DNA of 64,000 bases from Chimonanthus salicifolius. Taxonomy: Eukaryota; Streptophyta; Magnoliopsida; Laurales; Calycanthaceae. The notes beneath the pieces were generated by a model that was not told where the DNA came from, searched no databases, and worked only from the letters and a program-made list of their open reading frames with translations. The stretch lies in NCBI GenBank assembly GCA_013350335.1, contig CM023533.1:26270869-26334868 (forward strand). Reading direction: 5' to 3'. The translations under genes were made by a program, and so were the position numbers. Below are positions 1 to 11,985 of the stretch, piece by piece (positions within the stretch are counted from its first letter, which is position 1; the number at the start of each line of letters is the position of its first letter).

Positions 1-186
1 GGCTGATACAATACGTATCGGTTGATATAATATGGTGCTTAAAAATCAATATATATTTGCTGATACGTTTCATATCGATAGATATCTTTATTCTCTAGTC
101 TGCTTACAATGTTCTCACTGAATAATGATGAGGGAATGCTGCCTTAAAAGCCATGAAAATATCGAGAGAGAGAGAGAGAGAGAGAG

Positions 187-228
<42 letters not shown>

Positions 229-466
229 AGAGAGGAGCTTTGTCTCTAAGTCAAGAGAAAGAAAGGAGGGGATACTTGGTCCGGAATGCAAGGAAAGAAA
301 TCAATTATAAGCTGTCAGGACCCTTTGATTCTGTCTTCTTCATTGACAGCAGAGGTGGAGAACTTGAATTTGAATTTATCAAATAATATTGTCACACATG
401 CACAGATATTAGTTCAACTTCTGATTGAACAGATTAATTCTGAATCTTGAACAGGGTGAAAGAGCC
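1..466. other. Window edge and upstream region of the lyase gene
   Basis: No coding region is supported here. The first ~35 bases carry the ATACGTATCGG-type motif that recurs in the hAT-like MITE near 63.4 kb, so the window probably opens inside a copy or fragment of that repeat. A GA microsatellite follows. Short open frames across the GA tract are low-complexity Arg/Glu runs and are not genes. The last ~230 bases before the lyase ATG probably contain its promoter or 5' UTR, but I see no convincing TATA box. Confidence 0.5.
164..235. repeat. (GA)n microsatellite
   Basis: A nearly pure GA dinucleotide run of about 70 bases with a few AA interruptions, about 230 bp upstream of the lyase start codon. 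GA/CT tracts are common in plant promoters and 5' UTRs. Whether this one is transcribed cannot be told from sequence. Confidence 0.95.
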
Positions 467-3400
467 ATGGCCAACAGGGTGCAATTGCTGATACAAGAAA
501 ACCATGTATGAATTTCTCATACTTCTGCACCCAATTTCTTATTTTTATTTATCTATCTGTTTAATTATGAGTTGCAGGTGGTAATGGACAATGGTCTTCT
601 TCAAGTCACGCTTTCAAAACCTGGAGGGATCGTTACAGGCATCCAATACAATGGCATTGATAATTTACTTGAAGTTCTTAATGAAGAAATCAATAGAGGG
701 TACTAAGTATTTTCTTCTACTGTTTAGTTTCTATACCAATTCATCATTAAGTAAAGATATTATTTTAAGGGATTACCATATGATTTTAAAATTTGTAATC
801 AAAGTTCAGTTTTTTAAATTGAGCCTTGGCCTGATTTTAAGTGTCCAATGCCTACTAAACTTGATACGAGATCCATGTCAAAGTACAAGTGATCAAGTGT
901 CACGGAGGGCGCTTCCCGTTTTAAAATAGTTAACCATTATTTATAGTGTCTACCCTCACTGACAAGTCCAAAACTTTTCCAGCACTCATCCGATGGGAGA
1001 TTCAACACAGGACGGCGTGACACTTGAATCCTATAAAATCAGTTGAAAGATAATTCCATTAATTACATTCGTGTCACATTGGCTCTAGTCAAGAGTCACT
1101 TCGAATACTTTTCTCGCTACACGACTCATTAATAGATGATAATGCTTGCTTCACATAAGCTCAAAAATCGTCAATTGATTGAGTTGCTATCACAATCTAA
1201 TCAAAGATTTTTTAACAGCCAATTCATGAAAGTTAAATATTTCTTAAATGGTTTAGATTGGTGAACACATGAACCCATGCAATTGGGTAAAATTAACATA
1301 TTTTGTCTCATTTGATCTCATTTTTTTCTTAAGAGATTTCATATCTTTTTTCCTTATGTCAAAGTAGTTGGCGGGAAAATAACAAAAATAAAGCATGAGC
1401 ATTATGAATCAAAGCCTGCAAGTGGAGCTCATACAAGTAGGATGTGCAAAGGCCCAATAGTTTTTATTCTAAGACATTTTATCCAATATGAAGATTTATT
1501 ACTAAAAATTTGCCCCCCTTAAGATACCCATATTGGGTCTTATATCATTCTAAATAATTGGATTCTTATGTAATTTGACAAAGAAAAGCCTTTTTTTTTT
1601 TTTTTTGAATTTACATATGTGGGAAATCGCAGGATACCCACCTTAAAATCCCCACAATGGTGAACCCACTACCCTTAGGACACAAAAAAAGTTAGGCAAT
1701 AGAGGCTAGAACCCGCAACGTTCTGCTTAGAAGGCACACCAAAGAAAAGCCTTTGTTATTTTAAATTTTAGTTGTTCTAACATATGGATGTCAGATTATT
1801 ATGTGCGTTTTATGCCATCGAAGGAATGCTAAGCTAACTGAAACTTGAACATTTTTGTAGATATTGGGATCTTGTTTGGAACGACTCGGAAGTTAGAGGA
1901 ATATTTGATGTGTAAGTAGGCATTTTTTAGGGATATATAACCCATTTTGTTATTTGTTAACTACATATGATGAGAGATACTAAGGCCTCACCAATGCAAA
2001 TTTTAGGGTATAAAACCCATTTTGTTAACTATATGAACTCAGTAACATTTTTCAACAACTTTTATAAAAAGAATTGGCAGTCAAACAAATTTTTGAAATT
2101 GTACAATTTGATCATTAACTTCCATTGAAGTTTGATAAATATATATATGAGGATACACTTCAGTAAATTTGAGTGTAGTAAAAAAAAAAAAAAATCTATA
2201 GCCCAATTTTTAATCAATAATGGGTTTCCATGTCATAAATGGAATAAATAAAGTATTTGTAATTTTATTTATGAGTAACATATTTTGTCATAAACTGTTT
2301 ATATTTTGTTCCTATTTATTTTCTATTAAATGTGTATATAGACAAAACTTTTGTTAGTACTATAAGTATCTAGATCAAATTATATCAATTTGCTCCATCA
2401 TCTCTTTTCCATGTTCAGAGTGACATGGTCAAAACCAAACATATGCTTATTTTCATGGTTACTTCTCATAAGATTCTTTTTAGTGTTAAACTTAAACTTA
2501 TTATGTTCATGTTTTGCAGGATACAAGGGACAACTTTTAATGTTATTCAAGAAGATGAAAACCAAGTGGAAGTATCTTTCACAAGAACATGGGATCCTTC
2601 CCAAAAGGGCAAGGCTGTCCCATTAAATATAGACAAAAGGTGAACAAATATATTTTTATGGTAAGCGATCCTCCCACAGACACTTTATATATACAGATAC
2701 GGATTTTACCATGATGCCCATTTGCCCTTCACCTGTCGTACCGAAAATAGTAAAACAATAGGAATATCAGAAATCGACTCGTTCAAGAGTAAAATCGGCT
2801 CTCCGAATCACCCTATAAACAGTAAATCGGTTTGCCAAAAACTAGTAAGGGATCCGATTGATGAGCCGATTTCTGACCTTCAGTTTTACATTGTCGGTAC
2901 GGTAGGTGAAGGGCAAAATGGGCATCACAGGTAAAACCCGTGTCTTTATAGCCAAAGTGCCCGTGGGAGGATCAGCTGGCCTATTTTTATATCTTGATTT
3001 TTTTTTTTCTCTGAATAATATGGATATTCCAACTCTATATTAAATGTGAGACTAATTCTATGGATATACGAAACTATTCGCAAGCCTCGTGTATAAGATA
3101 AGTATGAGAAGAGTCAAACTCAAAAAACTTCTAGTCTAATCCTAAAAGTTTAGACCGACGTGAGCTACCTGTGAGATGAGTCATGCTCATTAAAATCATT
3201 ACGTCATTTATCTGGTGTTATTTTGTGAGGTATACTTCTTATTAAAAATTATGTGTTTTTATAATAATAATTAATTAGCAAGAAATTGCAGATTTGTAAT
3301 GCTTGGCGATAGCTCTGGTTTTTACTCATATGCCATTTACGAGCACTTGGAAGGATTGGCCTGATTTCAGCATTGGTGAGACTAGAATCGCATTCAAGCT

Positions 3401-6400
3401 CAGGAAGGACAAGTAAAATAATCCAACCATCTCTCTCTCAATTGTTTTTGGTGGACTGATTTATAATATACATATTTAGTTACGGTATTCATAATTCCAA
3501 AGTTTGCTAATATTTATTATATGAACTATGGTGTCAATTTAAAAAAAAAAAAAAATTGACTGTAGACTTCGATGCTAAGATTGTTTCTCATTCATACAAC
3601 ATTGAAAAACATGGCATTTAGTGGCTTCTTAATGTTTAATTTTCAATTTTAATGACTTGGTTAGGTTTCACTATATGGCGGTATCGGACAATCGACAGAG
3701 GATCATGCCGATGCCAGAAGATCGCGACCCGCCGCGCGGACAGCCATTGGCATACAAAGAAGCTGTTCTTTTAGTCGACCCCATCAATCCTGACCTCAAA
3801 GGAGAGGTAATTAACTCTGATGTAACCTTGCTAGTAATATAAGGGAAAAAGGCCAAAATTTCAATTTTATGAATATTTTGGGAAGCATACATATTTGGAG
3901 AAATTATCCTTTGTGAACCAGTTCACAAAAAAAAATTGTGAACTCCAAACTGGAGACTGTTTGGCCAACGGCAGGATTTGACTAATGATAGCTTTTAAAT
4001 TATAAGAGTTAATTGATTTTAGAGTAAATAAGAACTAATTAAAAGTTTAATTTTTAAAACATTGATTGAGAGCAGGTGGATGACAAGTACCAGTACTCAT
4101 GCAACAATGAAGATATCAAGGTACATGGTTGGATGTGCTTAGATCCACCCACCGGATTCTGGATGATCACCCCCAGTCATGAGTTTCACACAGGTGGCCC
4201 AGTCAAACAAAATCTTACATCCCATGTGGGCCCCACCACCCTCTCAGTGAGTTCCTGCCCTCCATGCACCAATTGTCTATAACTCGCCTTATTTTTTTTT
4301 AGATTTTTCTATTAACATGTAAAGAGGAACATAGAAAATACACACACTTCACATAACATTATTTTCTTGATGTGCCCAACCATGGCAGGCCCAACCTCCC
4401 CAAGACCCAACACAGGGGTCGAAAAATCGGCTGAACCGAGATCTCGGTTAGGCCGAGATTTAAACTCATGCCCCAACTATTAAAGAAATGTCTTGATACT
4501 TGATGGAATGAGTAACTGGGCTTTGATATGGTAGAGCTTAATACTTTAGGTCCAGATCTTACCCAACATGCACAAGGGCAATGAGCCAACAGGTTCTTCC
4601 GTGATTGAGCCCGATCCACCAGTAGTTGCCTGGCCCACCATTCCTGTAAATGTTAATGTCTGACTTTTGCACTATAATGTTGAACCATGCTCTTTTGGAT
4701 CTTTGTACATGGTCAGAGTGCAAATAAACCACAACTGGCTATGCTGAATCTTGCCCAACGGGCTTCTGTTTTTTATTAGGCCTTATTAGCCCAATAGCCA
4801 GAAAGGGCCCAACTCAAGCATATAACTAGGCCTCATTGTGGTAATTTTTGTGACCAGGTCAAGTTCATTCAAGAAGCTCTGGCGGACTTGGGCTCTGACA
4901 AAGTCCAATCTAAAATAGCCAGAATATTTCTAGACCCAAAAAAAGGGGGGCATGGCTAAGTTTCTCTCCTTTGTTTTTGTTGTAATCCTTTGAGGTTGGT
5001 CTGAGTTTCTTAGACCTCTCTTATTTGTTTGTAAATCTCTTCTTTGTTCTCGGTGTTCTTATTTAATGAAATCTTTTTTTACAGCTCAAAATAAAAATAC
5101 CCATATAAGTGAAATTCTACTTACCATCTAGATACAAAGGACAGAAGTCCTTCAATCTCATTTCAACAGAAATTAATCCCCCAATCTGAGGGGTGTGTTC
5201 ATAAATAAAAGATTTGGATGTCTACATTTTTCTCTTTTTTTTTCTTTTTTTATGAATGTTGATATAATTCCTTGCAGGAAACATTTGTTGCTCTTTTATC
5301 AATTTTCCTTTCTGGATTCAGGTGTTTGTCAGTAGTCACTACTCAGGGGAAGATCTAGTGCCCAAAATCCAGAATGGAGAGCCATGGAAGAAAGTTTTCG
5401 GTCCTTTTTTCGTCTATGTTAATTCAGTAAAAGATGGGTCAGATTCACATTTACTCTGGGAGGATGCCAAAGATCAGGTTCTGATTCAAAAGACTAGATA
5501 TGTTATAAATTATTTAAATGAATGATTTCGGATGCAAATTTCTCATTGTTTTTGTCTTTTGATATGATTTTTATAAGGACTTAAATCTTGTTTATCTTGG
5601 AAATAATGGTAAAGAAAAAAAGTTAATGTCAGATTTAGACATTAATTAGATACATTTTGAGTTTTGGATGTGGTCTCACATTTGGAGTTCATCTATGTTG
5701 GATTCAGATTATAATATCATAAACCCGAAAGATCAATAATGATGTAAATCTGCTCTGATTCAACTCAAATTTGACATGGATACATCTCTGATTATCACTG
5801 TCTTTGATATAATGTAGATGCTCATTGAAGTTGAGAGTTGGCCATACACTTTTCCAGCTTCAGATGACTTTCCTACTTCAGAGCAAAGAGGTTCCATCAA
5901 TGGTAGATTACTTGTCCGTGACAGGTTAGCCATCGACCCTTTAAAAATGTTAACTCAGCTTGAGTGAACTTTGAGTAACCTAACCAAAACTGACTCAGTA
6001 AAATACCAGTGTTTTCAGCAACTCACTTGATATAAAATCCGATCTAGTAGACTCGGGTCAGATGAGCAGAAGCATATCTGTTGGGTGAGATGGCTCGATT
6101 CCAGCAATCTAGGGAGCCAAGATTTTCTCATTGAAAATAGGAAAGGCATAAACTTGGTAGCTTCAAAAATCAAGGTGTATTCGGCTGCTAGGGATATTTC
6201 CATGTATAGTTGGAATTGGAAATAGAAGTTGCTAGGTGTGTAGGCCAACAATTGGTTGGCAGCCATCGTGGGTATCTTTCTAAGTTGGAATAAGATAACT
6301 TCTATTTCATGAGACACAGCACCACCAACTGCAAGAGGAGTTCTCGACAACTGTTGTAAGCAGTTTTTGGGAAGCTGCTAAAGCTAGAGGAGCTTCCACC

Positions 6401-9400
6401 GATTGGAGAGATTTTAGGAGAAAAAGGAGGGGCAGCCAACGTGTATTTATATACTGATACACGGTTTTGACAAGCAGCTCAACACACGGCAAGATGTAGA
6501 TCTTGGCCGAGTGGTGCATGTGATGAGGGCCTGACATGGCCGCATGCAGAAGGGGTGTGTGGGGGATCACACCATCAACAGCAGATCTGATACTGTTTGG
6601 AGGACAGCTCGACGGCCGGAGAGGGGCGGACGCAACAGTGCAGTATCGCTGCAGATCTGGGTTTTCAGATCTGTGAGTGGCAGCCAGCAGAAGTGCGGCT
6701 GGAAAGATGAAGCCCCATCGCCAGAGCAGAAGTGCAGATCTGTGTGTGTGAGACACACCATCATCGGAGACGCTCGCGTTTGAGAAGCATATCGGGAGTT
6801 GCTCGTAAAACACAGGAAGCACAGAGGAGAGCGGGACACAAAAGTTCGGTTCACTATTTTGGGTATGAGAGAGATTCACATCAACTGAGAGGTAACGTCG
6901 GTGTGTCTTATACATGGGTGTACAAAGGGCTCGGGACTTCAGGTTTGGGCTCATGACTCAAGGGAGTCATTAATATTGTACATGTATATTCTTTCTCTTA
7001 TAGTGAATATTCTGTCGCTCCGTGGACGTAGGCCAGTGGGCCGAACCACGTTAAAATATTGTATTGTGCTATGTGTTTATTTCCGTTCGATTTTTCTTGT
7101 TTCCGCTCGTATCGCTAACAATATCAAGTTTTAATCCTTGGACTGTATGTGTATGAAAGATTCAGTTGATGTGCTATTCTGGGCCAGGCCTAAATGTGAT
7201 GGTATGAAAGGTTATTGATCAGTTGATGTGCTATTCTGGGCCAGGCCTGAATGAGATTGTATGAAAGGTTATTGATCAGTTGATGTGCTATTCTGGGCCA
7301 GGCCTAAATGAGATGGGACCATGTCTTAATTAATGGCTCTGGATATGGAACTGGGTCTGTCTTTTGGATCGAAAAGTTATCTGCAATCACATACTGTGGT
7401 CACCATCCAAAAATGGTCCAAGAATTGTTTTCGGCCAGGGTTTATTCGAAAAGTAATAAAACTAAAGCCTCATTGGCATCATTTATACATTAAGCTTGAA
7501 ATAAGGCTTGGCCCAACCAAGTAAGCCTGAATCTAGCATTTTGGTACAAGACAGTTTGGCCTTCTAGCTGCCTGACCCAGTGAATTGTAGCCAGTCTCGT
7601 CTGAAGCTCACACATTTATGGATACTATTTTCATGTGTCTATTCTTTTTTGGAAATTCCAGGTGAAGTATGATAATTTCTAATCTTTTTTAATGGCAGTC
7701 ATTGAAATCCTGTTATTGAATTTGAGACTACAAATAGTTGTCATTTCTCAGGTATATCGATGATCAAGATTTACCAGCGGGCTCTGCATATGTGGGCTTG
7801 GCTTCACCTGGAGAAGTAGGATCATGGCAAAGAGAAAGCAAGGTTGTCAATTCAAGTGATTTTTTCTACACTCTCATATTTAGAGTGTCAACTAAGCCCA
7901 AATTGCTTGCTCTCATCTGCTGCAACCTATTGTCTACTTGGTTTTGTGCTTTCAGGGTTATCAGTTTTGGACTAGAGCTGACCCTGATGGATTTTTCTCA
8001 ATCAACGACATCCGAACTGGCGACTACAATCTGTACGCATGGGTACCTGGTTTTATTGGAGATTACAAATATGATGTAGACATTAACATCACAGCAGGTT
8101 AGTGTTATCCCTTCAGTTTTCTGAGTCAGATGCAACACATCTATGTTCCATGTTAGTAGATCTTTCTAGGTTCAGGTTGAACCCATTCGGTCGATCACAT
8201 AGGCCTAAAACTCAAGCCAAAGCCTGCAATCAGGCTAGGCTTAGAAACCCAATGATGCAACCTGACTCGTTACGAGTTCATTCTATCTATGGCACCAATT
8301 TCAGTTCTGTTTTATGTGCTATGAATTCCATTCACTTGATGAAAATGCTTGTTAAGCAATTTCTCAAATGTCTTTATCTAGTCTGTTTTATAAATCTTTG
8401 GGTTTTTATGAGACTGAATGCAGGATGTGATATTGATTTGGGTGAGCTTGTATATCAACCTCCAAGAGATGGTCCTACCTTGTGGGAGATCGGCATCCCT
8501 GACCGTTCGGCAGCTGAATTCTATGTTCCTGATCCTAGTCCGAACTATGTCAACAAACTCTACATCAACCATCCTGACAGGTTGGTTCTCATCTTTCTGC
8601 CCCGCCATTGGATGCAATTGAAATTAATTTTTTCGGAAAATGGATAATTTCTGCTCTTTTCCACTCTGAATGGCCACATTCTCAATTCTTCCAACCATTT
8701 TCCATCTTTCTAACGATACAAGATTGAAGACAAGTTTGACTTTTTTTCTCTTTTACAATTGTACAAAATCAGATTCCACTGATTTCTGGATAGGATATGT
8801 TTAACATTATGTACAACATTGTAATTATGATCTGAGCTTTTTCTGTTATGTTCTCTCTTCTTGAGAGATGAAGTTGATCTGATCTTAAGAACAAAAAGTG
8901 CGCACATTACTTGTCAACAATTGGGATTAGTCTCGCTTCTAATGCAGGGTGGGGATACGTATGATTACAAAAAAAAAAAAACAATTGGGTCCTGTGTTTG
9001 AATAAGACCATTGGCAATTGCTTTAGAACTTTGGCATTTCATTGCTGTAATAACCATTTAATCCGTCTGCAACAGGTTTAGACAGTATGGTTTGTGGGAG
9101 AGGTACGCCGAGTTATATCCAATACAAGATCTTGTTTATACAGTTGGAGTCAGCGACTATCGGAAAGATTGGTTTTTTGCACAAGTTACAAGGTGTGATT
9201 TATCTAACCTTGCAACTATTAGCTAATTAAATTGTTAAGATAAAAAGAGAGGAAATTACTAGAAAAGTAACCATGTTTAACTAAACAAAGATGAGTTTGA
9301 CCATTTTTGGTTATCTTCTTGGGAAGTTCTTTCCAGGCAAATGTAGCCTGAACTAAGTGGAATTCAATAATGCAAAATCCACATTCTTCCAAAGTTTTGG

Positions 9401-10363
9401 AAAGACTCAAAATTTCTGATATTAGAACTTCCAAAATCTGAATGAAGTTTCATTTCATATCCTTTCTGTATTCTCTAAAACATTCTTTGTAAAAATAGTG
9501 CAAATAATTTTTTCCCAAGAGAACTCATTTGGGCCTTTCATGGCTGAACCTTCGGAAATTTCATAATGCATTTTGCTACATTTTGTTTTGTGGCTTGGGT
9601 CATTGATACAAGGACATGGATATGAACCAGGAAACTCTAAAACCTATTGTCTAAAACTATATCATTTTACCGATGAGTTGGTCGAACAGAACAAGTACAA
9701 TTAGCTTGATCTTCAAAACTTCGCTGATATATGATCCGTTATCTGTTTATGTTCATTTCGATATCACAAGGCCCTGTCCTGGATTGCAGGAAGATAGAAG
9801 ACAATACATACCAAGGGACAACATGGCAGATAAAATTCAGCCTAGACGATGTCAACCAAAGCGGGAAATACAAGTTGCAGCTAGCAATTGCATCAGCCAA
9901 TGTTTCTCAATTGCAGGTAAACACTTTCGATGGGTGAGACACTTCGCTTCCAATCAAAACTCAAGTGAAATATTCTCAGTAGTGATTTTAGATTCTGTGT
10001 GGAACTCAATATATGAATGATTTTGTCAAACACTTGCCTGCATTTTGGAGTTAAACTATCCAACTAGAATTCATGTTAAGTAATAGAATTTGAATTTGTT
10101 TCTATTAGGTTCGGTTTAATGATGTGAATGCCAGTCCTCACTTTACAACTGAGATAATTGGCAATGACAACTCGATTGCCAGACATGGAATTCATGGACT
10201 CTACTGGTTATTCAGCATCGAAGTAGCTGGTTCACTGCTTGTGAAGGGAGAAAATTCTATCTTTCTCACTCAGACCATGAACACAAGCCCATTTCAAGGA
10301 ATCATGTATGATTACATTCGCTTAGAAGGACCATCAGATTCCAATTCACAGAAGAAAGTTTGA
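467..10363 (+). CDS. Rhamnogalacturonate lyase (PL4 family), 15 exons, one apparent frameshift
   Basis: Predicted to cleave rhamnogalacturonan I of pectin by beta-elimination in the cell wall. Exons read from GT-AG sites: 467-505, 578-699, 1861-1911, 2520-2639, 3292-3412, 3665-3806, 4076-4246, 5322-5477, 5818-5924, 7752-7842, 7956-8097, 8424-8580, 9076-9192, 9790-9916, 10109-10363. All phases agree and give about 638 aa, normal for plant members, if one base in exon 5 is discounted. The N-terminal lyase domain has [18 protein letters not shown], the Lys-rich [20 protein letters not shown] and [14 protein letters not shown] with its His. A fibronectin-III-like domain ([10 protein letters not shown] to [13 protein letters not shown]) and a C-terminal galactose-binding-like domain follow. 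The odd point is an extra T at 3356-3357, which turns the expected EGWPDF into EGLA-stop. No signal peptide is visible in this start model. It is either a recent pseudogene or a one-base consensus error. Confidence 0.85.
1579..1754 (-). mobile_element. tRNA-derived SINE, reverse orientation, in lyase intron 2
   Basis: A 146-bp body (1594-1739) is flanked by a perfect 15-bp target duplication CAAAGAAAAGCCTTT (1579-1593 and 1740-1754). The plus strand starts with a T run, the poly-A tail read in reverse. On the minus strand there is a pol III B-box-like GGGTTCTAGCC. No clear A box is present, so the 5' end may be truncated or diverged. Confidence 0.8.
2651..2990. mobile_element. Mutator-type MITE (family M, copy 1) in lyase intron 4
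   Basis: A 322-bp element (2660-2981) has inverted ends, GGTAAGCGATCCTCCCAC on the left and GGCCAGCTGATCCTCCCAC on the reverse-complemented right. The inverted similarity runs on through the GATGCCCATTTGCCCTTCACCT stretch. It is flanked by the 9-bp duplication TATTTTTAT (2651-2659, 2982-2990). A 9-bp target site points to the Mutator superfamily. The interior has repeated AATCGGCT/GCCGATT words, as in the copies near 53.8 and 55.9 kb. It has no coding capacity. Confidence 0.85.
4247..5321. other. Lyase intron 7, contains a probable decayed repeat
   Basis: This 1.07-kb intron is GC-richer than the other introns and has a perfect CCGAGATCTCGG palindrome near 4440. Around 4960-5090, a stretch rich in TTTGTTTTTGTTGTAATCC and ending in TTAATGAAATCTTTTTTTAC resembles the 3' tail of plant L1-type LINEs. 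I could not define ends or a target duplication. The open frames across it are not coding. Confidence 0.35.
6079..7120 (+). mobile_element. Solo LTR, Copia-like, in lyase intron 9
   Basis: A 1042-bp insertion begins TGTTGGG and ends CGCTAACA, the TG...CA termini of an LTR. It is flanked by the 5-bp duplication ATATC (6074-6078, 7121-7125). The two decayed lyase copies keep the unoccupied site (GCGTATCAAGTTTTAAG near 16556 and 34098), which fixes both borders. The distal part (CTCCGTGGACGTAGGC, GAACCACG, TTTCCGCTCGTATCGCTAACA) is typical of plant Copia LTR 3' ends. There is no internal domain and no second LTR, so it is a solo LTR. The 215-aa minus-strand open frame across it is not a gene. 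Confidence 0.9.
7165..7317. repeat. 57-bp tandem repeat, about 2.7 copies, lyase intron 9
   Basis: Units start at 7165, 7222 and 7279 with GTTGATGTGCTATTCTGGG. The corresponding introns of both decayed lyase copies have a single unit, so the expansion is private to the full-length gene. Confidence 0.9.
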
Positions 10364-11906
10364 TTTATGTATATATACATACCATGGATTGCAGTGCCTT
10401 GACTAGTATGGTGTATTTGTTACTAATCTATGTTACAACATTACCAATATTTGTTGAAATTAGGTGAAGGTAGTGCTCTTCGATGACTTGGTCATGTAAG
10501 ATGATTGATAATACAAGTAAAGGAGCAGAATGGCGTGATTAAGCTAAGAAACGTTTACAGCAACTACAACCTTTTTAAGAAAAAAGAAAACTATAAAACA
10601 AAAATGGTTCTATGAAGTTTAAAGAGATTGGCAGGGTTGTGTGATCCGTTAAGACTTGACTAATCTGTCAAAATCTTGAAAGCTGATAGAAATGCGAAAA
10701 TTCAGGCTACTAGACCCATCATACGCGTGAAAGTCATTGGTGAACCTCAACACTCACTCTATACAATGATCCTCACATAACGTACTTTACTATAGTTTCC
10801 TACCCATCTCCTCTGATAGCCTACCTTTCCTAAGGTTACTTTTATCAGGATTTAAATAAAGGACATGTTACCTACTTTGATACCGATTGTTAAACTACTG
10901 GTTTTCAATAAGAGCAGATATTGGGGTGTATATAATTTCATATAAATTAATGGACCTCGAAGGCTTTATGGGCCATGAACTAAATGAGAAACTTGGCTCA
11001 TTTAATGCATCTACTAAATGGACCCTTTTGCAGGCCCAGGCCCAGATCATCAGTCTCAAATTAATGTTCATGCCCGTTTAAATGAGATGATTCTGACTGG
11101 ACCAAGTTCAAAACCATTCTTAATCTCAAGAACTGCTCTCTCAGCAACACGGGCCATGCCATCTATGTGGACTGTAACTTCTGGCTCTCTTATTTGTGGG
11201 CTGTCATAAGATAGGGCCTTGTGTTTGCTAGTATGAGTGATTTTTGCACCTACCATTTTTTCTTACGGTGCACATCCTTTTAACATCCTTTTAAAGATGC
11301 TTTTGGAAAAGAAAAAACAGAGGAAAAGAGGGAAATAAGAGTGAAATTGGAATTTCATTTTAAAGGAGTGCTCGATGAGAGAAAATGGTAGTGCAAAGTC
11401 ACTAGTCACTAAAAAATGTGTTTTGAACTTATTTTTATTATTTTAATATTTATAGGAGAAAAATAATTTTAAAATAAAATATATTTCTTTGAAATGGTCA
11501 AATGTTATTTATATGATAACTTGGATAAAAATGAAGCATGACAATATATTTACATTTTTTAATTTTCAACTTTCTAAATATTGAATGTTCAGAAATATAT
11601 CAATATTTGTTTAAATTAAATTTTGATTAATAAAAGAATAGATAGTAGATAATGTACTTAAATGACACATGGATTATATGATATAAATATATATTTGTAT
11701 TATATATTAACGTCAGCTATATATAATTGAAATACTTTAAAAATATATATATTAAACTGACGATAGACCGTTGAGACTTGAGACGACGATGTCTAAGTTG
11801 CATAGCGCTTAATTCGTTCCTGCCCTAGCTGCAGCACTCGGAATGGGAGGAGGCCGAAGAAATCCAAACCCTCCCCTTCGGCGACTGTCTCCGGCGAGAA
11901 ATTAAC
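10364..11906. other. Intergenic region between lyase and PPR genes
   Basis: The first ~800 bp (to about 11180) is the lyase 3' flank, and it is also present downstream of the two decayed lyase copies. About 11380-11760 is extremely AT-rich with ATATAT runs. After 11800 base composition rises, consistent with the PPR promoter and 5' UTR. I see no gene. Near 10800-10860 lies the unoccupied target site of the SINE carried by both decayed copies (CTCTGATAGCCTACC). Confidence 0.6.
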
Positions 11907-11966
11907 ATGCGCCGGTGGGTTGACAGGCTAAAATCCGGCACCTTTACCGCCTTTGCAGAAGAATGA
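11907..11966 (+). other. Upstream ORF before the PPR start codon
   Basis: A 19-codon frame starts at ATG 11907 and stops at TGA 11964-11966, 19 bp before the PPR ATG at 11986. Two further out-of-frame ATGs (11963 and 11981, one shared frame) also precede 11986 and read into the PPR coding region until 12205. If all are in the mRNA they would reduce initiation at the PPR start. Confidence 0.4.
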
Positions 11967-11985
11967 AGCCCCACTCTCTCATGCC

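Noticed and set aside
125..386. Two open frames across the GA tract
   Set aside because: They encode Arg/Glu dipeptide runs of the microsatellite and have no family features.
6307..6954. 215-aa minus-strand open frame
   Set aside because: It lies wholly inside the solo LTR, has no recognised domain and no codon-level support.
11953..11985. PPR start at TTG 11953
   Set aside because: A non-ATG start is unnecessary; the first in-frame ATG is 11986 and an in-frame stop lies at 11929-11931.
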